Of a stretch of DNA of 64,000 nt, positions 20,758 to 32,444 are shown piece after piece (positions within the stretch are counted from its first letter, which is position 1; every line of letters starts with the position of its first letter). Made by a program: the position numbers and the translations under genes. The notes under the pieces were generated by a model. It did no database searches, was not told where the DNA came from, and saw nothing but the letters and a program-made list of their open reading frames with translations. The DNA is from Parachlorella kessleri. Its lineage: Eukaryota; Chlorophyta; Trebouxiophyceae; Chlorellales; Chlorellaceae. Location: assembly GCA_001598975.1 (NCBI GenBank), contig BBXU01001780.1, positions 21,876 to 85,875 on the forward strand, in the 5' to 3' direction.

Positions 20758-21856
20758 GGGTCGACTCGGGGAGGGTCGGAGCTGTGCTATGCTAGGTGCC
20801 TTCCATGGAGCAACCTATGATGTGCTGGGCCTAACAGTTGAGATGGGGTTGCCAGACAGTGTGTTCTGGGCAGGTTCCCCAGTAGGCAAGGTTGACAGGG
20901 CGACGTGCGAGGGATGGATGAGGTTCAAGTGCCCAGCCATGCCAGGATGGCTAGACAGGGTAATCCAGGAGCTCCACAGCTTTCTACTTCTACTTCTTGC
21001 CAATGGGGTGCCAACAGCTGCAGGCTGTCTAACCTAGCTCGGTCATGCATAAGGTATCAAATCTGTCCAATAACAATAAAGTCTGTTGATAGAGCCCCGT
21101 ACCACTTCTAGGTCGAACATGCTCATCAAATACAACAGTGCAAACACAAAACGTGAGGACATGGGTCCAGGTGAAGATGGCAGCTGGGACTTGCGCAATG
21201 TTCAGTGCCAACAGTAAGTGCGCGCGTAGGGGGCAAAGCCAGCACCAGCATCACAATGAACAGCAGAAGCAAGCAACTCTCCAGCCAATGCGAGCGAGAG
21301 CAACATAGAGCAGGAAAAAGGGAGCAGGAGCCAAGCCAACTGCAAAGGCGGTTGGTCGGCAAGGGGTCCAGGGTAAACAACCTGCCACGCCTAACAGCAT
21401 CGCTGCCAGACCAAGTATCCGTGCCCCTGCCTCAAGAACCGTGGAAAGATTTTGCGGGAGAGGAAGATAAAAAGGCAGTGTGAAGACGAAAAAAGCAAAC
21501 TCTCAGTCCCACCAGGGCGCTGGCACGCCCACACCCACAAGCCATGGCCACAGCAATCCCCTCGGCTGCCAAGGTTGAATATGCTAGGGGCGATGCTAGG
21601 GTCAACGCTGGCTTGCAAACTCTCCCTACACCCGACAGATGCTCACAGCCAAAACTACCAGGCAGCACTCCTGCAGCTACGTTCAAGCCTTGGTCACGCC
21701 AATGGAGTCTACATTCTTGGCCTGTGGCAGGCCACATCATGTGTTGTCACAATAAGTACAGGACTCTGCCCTAAGCCTTCCATGAACACGCTACATATCA
21801 TGGCAGCAAAGCCTGGCCCCTGGCCATCTCGCCCGGCGGCCTACTTCTCAACCCAG
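20758..21856. other. Convergent intergenic region
   Basis: This holds the 3' flanks of the PYROXD1-like gene (plus) and the receptor-like kinase gene (minus). The plus frame at 21452-22405 runs antisense into kinase coding sequence and has no domain signature. AATAAAG occurs near 21070; no TGTAA close to either stop was found. Confidence 0.4.
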
Positions 21857-24800
21857 CTACCCTCCACTTGCATACCGCCTACTCTTAGTCGCGTGGCCTT
21901 GAAGCCACATTCCGCTGGTCACACTGCCTTGCCAGCCGTCGTTCCTGCCAATGCTGCAAAGGAAGCTGGTCGGCGCCGCGCCGGCGCCCTCCAGACGCGT
22001 CCCGGCCAGCATGGGCGAGCGCATCGTCGACGGCACCAGCACCACGCTGCGGATGACGTTCTGCGCCCTCCGCTGCAGCGCCGCGGCCGGGGTGGCAGCG
22101 GCAGCCGCCGGCGCCTCCCCCGCGGCAGCGTCCCCCACGCTCAGCCTCTCCGCGGCAGCCGCGGCCGCCGTCGCGGCCGCAAAGTCCTCCGCGCCGGCGC
22201 ACGCGCCCCCGCTGTGCTGCCGCCGCGGCCGCGCCTCCGCGCTCTGCAGCACCGCCACCACCTCCTCCGCGCTGGGCCGCTGCTCCGGGTCGGTGTTCAG
22301 GCACCTCTGGTGGAGCTCCGCCACGCGGGGTGGGCACTCCTGGGGGACTTGCAGCGACCGCAGGGTGCCTCTCCGCGGCTCCTCCCCCGTGCAGATCTCC
22401 CATAGGAGCACGCCCAGGGAGAAGATGTCAGCCTTCTCGCTTGCAAACTGCCCCAGCAGCACCTCGGGGGCGCAGTAGTCCCAGGTGCCAATGCGGCTGT
22501 CCAGGCTGATGCAGTCGCGGTGCATGAACCTGCGGGGCGCGGGGCAGGGGCGGTACAGCGTCGTGCGGGGCGGGCGAGCGGGGCCGCGGGCCTGGCAATG
22601 GCGGACAGGCGGCTGCAGCACTTCCACAGGCAGGCGCCGTGGCAAGCAGACGCTATCTGGGAGATGGTGGGCCATCAGAAACAAAGGCAAAGTTTTCAAG
22701 ACTTCTTGCAAGTGCTGCGACTTTGACATGACAAAAGGCACAACTGCTGCACAGCTACTGCAGCCTAGCAAGAGACAATCCTAACAGGTAGGCATGACAT
22801 GCCCTCAATTTGCAGGCATGTGCCTACCTGCAGCCATGGAGTGCCTGTGTCTTCGACATCGGCATTGCAACTTCCATGCTGCCGCCCGAGACCACAAACC
22901 CACACGGCCCGCCTCCCAACCCTGACCGGCTGACCCTCGCCGCCACCCTCTACAGTGCACCACACAAGTCAGCCACCCAACCGCACCACCGCTGTGGGAG
23001 AAGGGGGGTTACCTGCTGAAGCCCACGTCGCCCAGCTTGGCGGTGCCGCCGCTGGTGAGCAGCACGTTCCTGCTCTTCAGGTCCAGGTGCACGATGCGAT
23101 GCTTGTGCAGGTACGCCAGCCCAAGCGCAATCTGGAGGGCCACCTGGTGACCCCTGCAGCAACTTAGGGTTTGGGGGTTTGGGGCGGGTGCAGCAGGGCA
23201 GTAGCGCTGCGGTTCGGCAGTTCTTGGCGCCCCCTCGCCAGTCCCCACAGGCAGGCAGAAGCCCACACAGCAGCTGGCTGGCTCTGGCTGTGCTGTGGAA
23301 ACAGCTTTAAGGTTATCCTCGGCGGCAATGGCGGCTGGATGGCTGCGCATGGTCAGCCAAGCAGGCAGACCCTCTGCCTGCCTGCCTGCCTGCTCCGGCC
23401 CTGCTGCACCCCTCAAACACAGCATCAACACTACACTCCAATGGCACTCCAAAAAATAGTCGCTGCTTGAGGCACCCACCATACCACACCCCCGATGAGG
23501 CCCCCAAGGTGCTGCGCCAAACGAACCTGTTTTCCCATGCAAACACGCGCCCCTTCCCGCCAGGCAGCTGTGAGTTCAACTTGGCGCCAAGGTCCAGGCC
23601 CGGCATCAGCTCCATCAGTATCATGCCCAAGTCATCTACAGGGGGGGGGGGGTACGCAGCGGGCAGGGTTCAGAGGCGTGTATGGCACTTCCTGACTTCG
23701 AGGGTGCGATGGGAGGTGCCACAGCATGCGTAGCAGGCAGAGGTCAGCAGCAACTATGGGACAAGGCACTGCCGAGTGGGACACAATGGCATCTCAGCTG
23801 CGCCATCTCACAAAGATGCCCTTGCAAGCGGGGGTGGTGGCATCGCTGCTGGGAGAGATACGGATGCCAAGGGAGCAGTCACTCACCCGCGAGGCAGACT
23901 CCTATGAAGCGCACAATGTGTGGGTGCTGCAGCTTCCACAGCAGCCGCGACTCCTGCTAAGCACATGAGGAGAAGTGCTAGGAGCGCTACTAGGTAGGGT
24001 AGACAGACAGCAGCAGGGGGCCGAGGCTGCCAAGCAAGCTCCCGGCCAGACGTGGCTGGCAACCTGGGTCTCCTGGAGGTACTAAGTGAGCTGCGAACGG
24101 TACAGAGCAGTACTTCAGGGGACCCTTGGATGGGGAGTGCACAGGTGTACACCCCAGCTGGATGGGCATCCCTGGGAGTGGCGACGCAGCAGGCAGTCAG
24201 GCCCGCACCTGGATGAAGCGCTTGGTGGATGTGCTCTCATTGTCGAGCTTGACTTGCTTGCATGCACAGGGCGTCGCGCCATTCAATACAGCATGGAACA
24301 CCTCGCCACTGCGATGGGGCAGGGAGGGGCACACAGGCGCGCGTCAGACAAGCTGCCAAGTGCTGCCAAGTGCAAGGACCAGGAGCCACACAACTGGCTG
24401 CCTCCAGCAGCAGGAGGCGTCAGCCTACCTGCCTTTGTGCCCATACCCCGCCCACCCCACTCGCATGCCTGTCATGCTTCAAGTAAACTCCTCCCACCTT
24501 CCTATGCGCTGTCCAGGCATGCCCTCCCAAGGCGGTGCAGTGCGGCCTACTGCAGGCCATATCACGGCTCCGACCAGTCCTACGCAAAGCGCGCAACGCC
24601 GCGCTCAGCAAGCAAGCAAGGGGCTCGCACCTCGCCCCCACGCCCAGCTTCACCACCCTGCCAGCGGCATCCTTGGACAGCTCGACAGCCTCCCTGGGCA
24701 GCACCACCTCGTTCCACTGCAGCAGCAGCAGCAGCAGCAGCAAGTGTCAGCCCCATGCGGCAGGCAAGCCCACACCGCGGTCTGCCATCATTACGGTCCA

Positions 24801-27800
24801 TGCTTCCCTAGGCCTGGCGGCGGCAGGCCTGCCCCTGGGCAACACCGTTGGCCATGCTTGTTGGGCTGGCCACGCAGCGGCACGCTCCGCTGGGGCGCTG
24901 CCGCAGTGAGCTAACAGGAGGACACAACGCTGACTTGGGTGCACACAACCAACCAGCGCTGCTGGCTGTACCAACCACCTGGGCCGTACCAACCACAAAA
25001 GCGACAATAGCAGGGAGCCCGCGGCCCCTGCTGCTCTGCCTGCTGTGCCTGCTATGCCTGGCTCACCTCTTCCTCTGTGGCCTCTGCCAGCATGTGCTTG
25101 CCCACCACCGCCCCCCAGCTGCCGCTCTTGTCCAGGCACGCCATGCCCTCGGTGGAGCTGCCGCCGCTCGACCTCTCGGCGTCCATCCCCTCCAGCCCCC
25201 CGCCGCCGGCCCCTACCCACGACCGCGGGCTGAAATGCCTGCTACCGCTGTTGCCGCTGCCGCTGCCGCCGCTGCTGCTGTGCTCTGCACCCAGGGCCGG
25301 CGTGCTCTCCCCAGGGCTGGGCGCCACTGCGCCAAGCCCCGCTGCCCCCAGCAGCACGCCGCTGCCCTGGCTGGGCTGCCTGCCCAAGCTAGGAGCGCTG
25401 TCGGGCGTCCCGCCTGCCTGGCTCAGCGTGGGGGGGTCCCCCTGCGGCATATGGAGCAGAGACTTGACGATGCCGTATTGAGGCAGGCTGGCATTACGCA
25501 GCGACCCTAAGACACACCCAAAAAAAAAAGGCTAGCTCAGTGAGAGAGAGCCTTTCCAGCAACCCATGCGAGGCGCCTGTGCTTATAGGCCCGATCATAA
25601 TATATGCAGGGCCCCCTTTCCTGCCACTCACGCATTTCCCCATGTGCTTCAAGGTAGTGATACTCAAGCCAGGCCATGGGACCACATCCACGCCTGGCCG
25701 GCTATCCACAAAGCACAGCACCTGCGCTCCCTGCCGCCACATGGCATCCCGGCACCACACAGCAGCAGCTACTCACCCCTAGCTTTGGGGTACCCAGCTG
25801 CACCTCCACAACAACCTTGCCATCACTGCGGTGCAGCTCGCCAGCCGCACTGTCATCAATCATCCCCTCCTTGCTCATGTCAAGCTCGGGGTCCTCTTGC
25901 AGCGCCGCTTCACTGTCATCGATGCTGCCTGCCTTTCCTGCGCACCCCTGGCCCCTCCGCCGCCGGCGCCTCCGCCGCAGGCGCACAGTCAGCACGGCGC
26001 CCACAACAACAATGGCCGCTGCGCTGGCCGCACCCAAAGCTATCCCTGTGCGGGGGTCCCAACGCAACGGTCAAGCGACCAAGGACAGCAGGGGCAGCTG
26101 CTGTGGAAGATGCCAGTGCAAAGGAGCTGCCTCGGACACACCATTCAGGGACACCTCGACCCCGACTTTGGGGGGCACCCCTTGCTCACCCGAGGACCCC
26201 AACCCACGCAAGCTTGGGTTTTAGCCAGAATGCGCGGCATGGTCACGCACAGCGTTTCTGTCGCAGCCGTGGTTGGCAGGCAGCAGCTTCCCCAAAGCGT
26301 AGTACAGAGGCTGACAGGCAGCCGCGAGGGGGCCCACCGACCTGCTATGGCCGCTGGCGACAGACCTCCATCACCGTCCTCAGGGCCAACCTGCACCTGC
26401 CCCTCCTTCACATACACAATGCCAATCGGCGCCAGGCTGCTGCGGCATAAGTCCAGGGGCTTGCCATCCCCCGACCCCTTGAACATGGCGTAGGGGGTGT
26501 AGTCGTTCGGAAGGCCAAGCGGCGAGAATGTGAACCCTTGGCACTCTGGCCACGCGTCACACCAAGCTCGAGCCTCCTGCATGCGCCCAGCAGCTTGGCC
26601 GGTGGCTGGAGGGCAGCTTGTGCAGCATAGCTGCGCACTAGGGGCTAGGGTGTGACCCCGCTGGAAGCACTTGGCAGCGAAAACAATATACGAGGGCATA
26701 TCACACATGTGGGCCGCGAGAAGGACTGATCCCACGTAGACCAATAACTGTGCTGCTGCGCAAGCTAACCCCCAACCCAGCGCGAGTATTGATGTTGTCA
26801 ACACCCGCCAACTTTATGCGGGAACCATGCGGTCAAAGTGCGCCCCCATGTGCGTGCTGTCCCCCCCCCCCAGCCAGTGTCCCTGCACCCAACTCGAGTG
26901 CACAGGGCGGCAGCACCCATGCCGCACCACCCACGGACCTGCAGCGAGGCATGGATGAAGCAACCGCCGGGCTTGCGGCTAGGCTGCGGGCATCCTTCTG
27001 TGAGGTCGTACTCGGAGAAGAAGTGGCGCGCAGGGAACTCCTCATACCCTGCCAGGGGCCCTGGGTCCGGCACCCACACTCTCACGCCTGCACAAGCCAG
27101 GGCTGCGCACTGGGGCTGGAGACGAGGGAATCCCAAGCTTGTGTATCCTGGAACCCATGTGTACGCCTGACCACCCCCCCACGGTCAGCCTTGCCCTGCC
27201 CAGGCTGCAACTGGCGCCAGCGCGGCACCAGCCAGCTTCCCCCTCACCAGGGCCCAGCCAAGCCCCGCAAGGGAGCACCAGCGTGCAAGACAGCGGCCCC
27301 CACCCGCAGGTGACCGCAAGTATCTGTCACTGTCAGCGGGCAGCCGGGCCTGACGCACACCTGCTGTCGCCAGGTTGTTGTCTCCAGCGGCTAGCTGCAG
27401 CACGGCGCCGGAGCTCCCCGTCAGCTGTACCTTCCTTAGCGTGCATGCGTTCGCGGCATCTGACGAGCCAGACGGGTCAGACAGGCAGCCGCCCTGCACA
27501 GCAAGAGCGCGAGGCCACCTGGGTGCGGCAGCCCACACACCACACACACCACAGGCAAGTGCAAGGTGCCAGCGACTCCCCTAAACAGGTTAGTGGAGGT
27601 GGCGGCCAGCAGAGGCTCTCAGTTTATGGGCTGCCACACTCTTGGGTGTGGTGCTCTGGGTGACAGGGTGACACTGGGTGAGAGGTGCTGACAGGCCCAT
27701 CACCTTGTTGCCACACCAGTTGAAGGCACTGCAGTTGCGCGTCATGTCGCAGGCCTGGGCGCAGGCCAGCAAGCTGGGCTGCATGTTCTCAGCGCCAGGC

Positions 27801-28003
27801 AGGAGCACGTCACCGACCAGCTCCGTATAGGGCCGGACAGCATATCTGTGAAGGGGTGTGCTGACGATCTCCACGCCATTGCCTCGGACTATCGACCACC
27901 TGTTGTCCCCAGGTTCTGCCAGAGCAAAAGTGAGCAACCCAAGGAGCAGGACCACCTGCAAGCAAGGCAAGCTGGCGGTCCGGAGGGGCACTGCTGAGAG
28001 CAT
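21857..28003 (-). CDS. Receptor-like protein kinase: PAN-like ectodomain, TM, TKL kinase
   Basis: Exons, first to last: 28003-27704, 27493-27361, 27048-26939, 26576-26342, 26045-25777, 25506-25067, 24716-24631, 24308-24209, 23953-23887, 23635-23527, 23153-23013, 22529-21857; about 880-890 residues. It starts with a signal peptide (core CLQVVLLLGLLTFALA). The ectodomain has two Cys-rich PAN/apple-like units: LLACAQACDMTRNCSAFNWC and AWCDAWPECQGFTF. A single TM segment (IALGAASAAAIVVVGAVLTV) precedes a basic RRRRRRRR stop-transfer. Kinase, from about residue 505: LGVGASGEVF, ACKQVKL, HPHIVRFIGVCL, ELMPGLDL, HLDLKSRNVLL (Leu for the Arg of HRD), GDVGFSR (DVG for DFG), APEVLL and RPSA. Lys, both Asp and Asn are kept, so activity is plausible. 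An Ala-rich tail follows. One junction, 25777/25506, is out of phase with the best donor (GTGAGT); alternatives at 25773 or 25794 would fit. The ligand is unknown. Confidence 0.82.
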
Positions 28004-28833
28004 GGTACTGCGGGGTCTCAGCAAGGAGATGCTCACTATGAGTGAGGGGCCGCTTGAGGTGCGGTGGAAGGCCGTCCCCATCCGTTGCCCTTGCACCTCG
28101 CAGGCATGCCCGGCAGCAAGGGTCAAGGAAACTGCAGACTAAGGCTGCCAAGAGCGACCATCGTGAGCTATGACTATGTAGTCGTGCGTTAATGCGCGTG
28201 GATGAAAAAGTTGAAACTTCCAATCTGGACCCTGGGAAATTGACAATGCAGTACAAACGTAATCATCACCAACCAGGCTGCGACTGAAAAGTGGTACTTT
28301 GTCGGGCCGCGCAACCAAGATGGGCATAGAGAGGGGTGCCGAAAGTTGGCAGGGTGCAAGGCGTTAAACGAACCGAGGCTAGTACCTTCTTGTATGGATT
28401 GATGCGATACACTTTGGTCGTTTGTACAACCGCGTCAGTGATTTAGCCCATGTCGTGACCTCAGTGCTGCCATTATCATCCCTTGAGGGTAAGGAACAGT
28501 GGAAATAAATAAGCAGGCTGCTGTTGGTACATCGGCCTGCATGCTGCAGAGCCTCAACCATTACGGAACCCCTGCACCTAGACTGCAATGCAGGGGTTAC
28601 ACGAGCAAGCCCAGTAACCGACACGATCCTGACAGTGTATGCTTACACCAAGCTTACACGGTGCTTACACGATGCTTACACGACGCCAAGAAAATCCTAC
28701 CACGGCCAATACTGTGCATCCCTTTCGACTTTGAAAGCAAATAAGCACAGCCCCGTCGCCAGAGTGCCTATCAGCCACTGCTGCCAGTGTAAGTACACTC
28801 AGGCGCTGCTTCAAGATGCAGGGCAACTGCAGG
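28004..28833. other. Spacer: RLK promoter and thioredoxin-PUB 3' flank
   Basis: Both neighbours are on the minus strand. The left part is upstream of the kinase start at 28003; an in-frame ATG further upstream would add residues before the signal peptide but is less likely. The right part is the 3' flank of the thioredoxin-PUB gene and contains the TTACAC array at 28640-28683. Confidence 0.5.
28640..28683 (-). repeat. 11-bp tandem array carrying four TGTAA signals
   Basis: GCTTACAC recurs at 28641, 28652, 28663 and 28674, a strict 11-base period. On the minus strand each unit reads GTGTAAGC, so four TGTAA polyadenylation motifs follow one another about 150-195 bases after the stop of the thioredoxin-PUB gene (28834). 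Spacing and strand suit a 3'-end processing role; that function is inferred. Confidence 0.65.
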
Positions 28834-31316
28834 TTACTGGGCTGGGTTGCTGCCGGGTTGCCCCAAGCCGCCGTCCAGCAGGACCCTCTCTAGCATGCGC
28901 GCAAGCCCCTGAGGGCTTACCCTCAGCACACGAGGCCGGGCCTGGGCCCCTCCAACATCCGGCGGCCCCAGCTGGCCGCTGCTGCCGCTGCTACCGGCAG
29001 GCGTGCGCTGACCTGCAACCAGCCGCTCCTGCTGCTGTTGCGGAGGCTGCTGCGGTGGCGTCCCAGCATTGCCCATAGCCGCCGCCAGCGCCCTTGCTAG
29101 CGCACCAGCGTGCACAGCAGCAGCGGCAGCGCTGTTCCCTGCAGAACCCCGCCCTGCCGATGCCGTGGGCCGGGCGCTTGGTCCCGCTCCCACCGATGCG
29201 GGCGGCCCTGCCGCGGACGGAGCCACGACAGGCGCAGCAGCAGCGGTGGCAGCCCCGGCTTGAGGCAGTGCTTGCTCCAACATTGCTTTGATCTGGGGCA
29301 GCTCCTCAGGCACTGCTTCCAGAACCAGCACTGCCCCGCCCTCCTCCTGCCTCTCCTGGAACCCCCAGCGCAGCCATGCACTCCTTGCCACCAGGCTTGG
29401 CCCCCAGCTGCAGCAGCAGGGTGCAGCACAATGCAAGGTGCATGAACTTGCCATCCCAGCTTGAACCCATCTGGTGACCGCATGTGGACTAGGCGACAGG
29501 GACACCCGCCACAACTGGCAACATCGGCGTGTAGCAGGCCTCAGTGAATTGGATACTCCAAGGGATGCCGGCCGCCCGTGCCGGACCGTTGAAAGCGGCA
29601 CGGTTTATGACACATACCCAGCCTGTGTGCAAGTACTACCAAAAACTTGTTGAAGTCCAGTCTTACAGCTTCCCACCATCCTTGCGGGCCAGTCACAGTC
29701 CTTGTCACGCCCCAAAAGTGAAGTGTCAACCAGGCTGCACAACGGACCTACTGGCCTGTGTACAAAGCAGGGGAAAGTCCTTGCACAGCTACCCATCTCC
29801 ACACTGTGAGGCACAACCTTCCGCTCCGCTCGCACCCACCTTAGAATGGAAGGAGGCGTTTGACACCCTGATCCGCCGGTACTTAGGGTCCCCTGGGTTG
29901 TTCAGGATGTTGGAAACAAATGTGAGGAGTGTCCTGGCTGCGGCCACAAAGTCTTCAAAGGAGCAGGAGGACCGGACCCGACCTAAAGCCTGCAGGCAAA
30001 ATTCGCCGTCGATAGCGTGGTGCAAGCCCGCTAACAAAAGTGCCAACCTTGTCCGACTTCCCATACACGACACACAGTTGCATATTGTCTGCCAGCCAGC
30101 ATTTACTGCTCGGCAGAGTCGCGAAACCTGCGGCATTCCCGTCTTGACAGTAGAACCAGCACACTCCCATCGCGGATCCCCCCCCCTCCCCCAACACACA
30201 CCCCACCTGCGCCAGTGCTATGGCCATGGGCCCGGGCGGCCCAACTGGAGCGGCGCTGCCGGTGCCGGCCGCCACCCCCGGCGTCCCTGCTCTGCTGGGC
30301 AGCAGGGCCAGCTGCTCTTGGATGGTGGCCAGCAGCTGGGGCCGGTTGGCGCCGCGGAACTCTGCCACCCGCTGGCGAGCTCGGTAGACATGGAAAGTGG
30401 GGAAGGCGGTGATGGCTGCTTCCTGCGCATGTGCATCATGCGAGGGAACATGGGCGAGGACTACTCCGCTGAAGAGCATGCAGTACTAATCTCTTGACAT
30501 GTGGAACGGCCATTCTCAGTGTGTCGCGCCTGTCCAACCGTGCATGTAAGCGCTGCCCAAACAGACAGTCCCTGTACAACAGAAAGCAAAGGCTGGCCTC
30601 CAGCATTTGCACACCTCTATGGGGACATTGACATGGAGCCCTACTCCACCCCCAGCTTCTATCTCACACAAAAATGAAAATCACATCAAGCCTACCTGCG
30701 CCAGCTGTCGGTTGCGCGGCGACTCTTCGCAGTCAACCTTGCAAAAGACCACGCGCCCCTGGTGGACTCTCGCCAGGTCAGCCAGCACAGGCACCATGGC
30801 CTTGCAGGGGCCACACCTGGGCCAAGGGTTTTCAAGCCACGCAGTGCGCTCTTAACCATGTGGGCATGCTGCCTGGTCAAGCTTCAGGGCCTGATGGACC
30901 ACACTGACTGACGGCACGCAGTCCCCCAGCGACGCACCCCTCTACTGGTGCATAGTACATAGGCCGCCAGTCTGGCTCGGGCTTGCAATACCATAGAGGT
31001 GTGTCATGCACAGGCCCCAGTCTGTCAACGTTAAAGATGAAACGCTGGCATGACTTGACCATAGTGCAACATGACACCTCCCTCGCCAGCAAAGCAGGCT
31101 CACTACTCGGCAGTAGGAAGTCCAAAACTTCCGATGCCCCACAGAGCTTGTGTGAAACCAAATCACAACCAGGCTTGCCTGGAATCTTACCACCCACCAG
31201 CTGGCTGAGAAGTCCACCACCAGCAGCTGCTGACGCTCCGCTGCTGCATCTAGGATCATGCGTAGCTCCGAGTCGCCCATGGTCAGAGCGTGAACGCTGC
31301 CGTCGGCGTAGTCCAT
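28834..31316 (-). CDS. Thioredoxin-PUB domain fusion protein
   Basis: Exons: 31316-31198, 30816-30696, 30422-30207, 29989-29840, 29407-28834; about 392 residues once a one-base frame problem is discounted. Residues 30-140 are a thioredoxin fold: VVDFSASW joins across an intron to CGPCKAMVPVL (active site WCGPC near 39-43), then VDCEE, the cis-Pro segment AFPTFHVY and a final helix. After a Gly/Pro linker comes a PUB (PUG) domain: ARTLLTFVSNIL, then NPGDPKYRRIRVSNASF, then KECMAALGF and a beta strand. PUB domains bind the C-terminal tail of Cdc48/p97. An Ala/Pro/Gln-rich tail follows. A C5 run on the plus strand at 29362-29366 breaks the frame between MAALG and FQERQ; four bases would keep it. 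The fusion suggests a redox factor recruited to Cdc48, an inference. No signal peptide is seen. Confidence 0.8.
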
Positions 31317-31411
31317 GCCTCACACAGCTGTGGTGCCGCTGCTGGATGGCTGGGCTGCTGCTGGGAGCTGCAGTCTTGGACTCAAGGTTGTACCAAGCGG
31401 GGGCCTGGTCC

Positions 31412-31976
31412 TCACAGCACGAGGCCACGCCTTGCTAGGTCAGCCTTTGCTATTTCCACCTCCTGTAGGTTGGGTGCCCATAATAAGACTATAAGTTTGT
31501 TACTCAACATCAAATCCCCTGTCCCTCCACTGCCCCTTCTGGCAGCCAAGGACGTGAACCAGAAGGCCGGCTGACACCTGTGTTTTCTAGGCTGCCAAGT
31601 GGAGGAGGATAAAACAAAAAGTAAAGTGTGTCCTACAGTAATGTGTGTTGGGGAGTCTTGCTAGGCTACTTGCCTTGGCTAGAGACTCGGCCTCCTCTGG
31701 CACCGTCCTGAACGTGGCTACCCCGTAAAGCAGTGAGGCAACCGCGTACACCCCAAACGCCACCACAGCAACCACAGGGGCCTGCACAGAGTCACTTGCA
31801 TGGTACTGATCCTCATGCTCCGGCAACACCCAGGCTGGGTCCGCCAGATGGGTCACTGGACAGCTCACCAGCAGCACAAGCAGGTGGTGGAAATCGTCTA
31901 AATCGGCTGCCAGGAGGGCTGCCCAGGCTGCTAGCAAGGCTGCCAGGTACAAGGAAAGGCGAACGATACGCAACAT
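31412..31976 (-). CDS. DPM3: DPM3, dolichol-phosphate mannose synthase subunit 3
   Basis: DPM3 is the small ER membrane subunit that anchors the DPM1 catalytic subunit, which makes dolichol-phosphate-mannose for N-glycans, GPI anchors and O-mannosylation. Exons 31976-31674 and 31462-31412 give 117 residues. There is an N-terminal hydrophobic segment (LYLAALLAAWAALLA), a second segment ending GVYAVASLLYGVATF, where the GVATF motif matches GYRVATF of animal DPM3, and a short coiled tail IAKADLARRGL, close to the animal EARADLARRGL. It is longer than human DPM3 (92 residues) because of a loop between the two membrane segments. The intron has a GC donor (GCAAGT, plus 31673-31668) and is needed to reach the conserved tail; without it a different tail ends at 31587. 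The next gene starts only 95 bases downstream of its stop. Confidence 0.82.
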
Positions 31977-32444
31977 CCAAAGCCTGCGTGAGCCAGATGA
32001 TCCCCCTGGATAAATCCCCTACTCAGGTCTCTAGCCAGAAGTACACAGGGCCATGGCTCTGCAGAGCTCTGTCAGGCAGCTGTGCGCGCCCCTGTGCTCT
32101 GCTCGTCAGGCGCAGCACAGGGGAGGTCGCGTTGGCCTCTGTCGGCCTCGCCCCGTGCGAAACAAAAAACACTTTGAAAGACACGAATAAGTGATCCTCT
32201 CAAGCCAGAGTGCAGGAGGTGAGGTTGGCAATGCATTTTCCATGACTCAAGCGGCCTGTTATTTCGCTTTCTTGAGCGGGCAAGAGAGCCGCTGTGGTGT
32301 AGAACTGCAAGGCGAGCCAAGTTTGACAGCCGCTGCTGCAGGTGTGCTTAACCCAGCAATGCTTAAGCCAGCGTCAGAACATCCCAGCACCAGCAGTAGC
32401 TGAGGGGCCGGCGTGGTGACAACAAGGGCAGTAGAGTGGAAGCT
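31977..32444. promoter_or_regulatory. Divergent promoter region DPM3 / SIZ1-like
   Basis: 468 bases separate the start codons of DPM3 (minus) and the SIZ1-like gene (plus), so both promoters must lie here. No TATA box or recognisable element stands out. The layout suggests shared regulation; this is inference from position only. Confidence 0.5.

Noticed and set aside
21452..22405. 317-residue open frame on the plus strand
   Set aside because: Its second half is the reverse complement of the kinase C-lobe exon, and the first half has no recognisable sequence.
31587..31673. Unspliced C-terminal tail for DPM3
   Set aside because: Reading through gives a tail unlike the family, whereas splicing from the GC donor to 31462 gives the conserved IAKADLARRGL ending.
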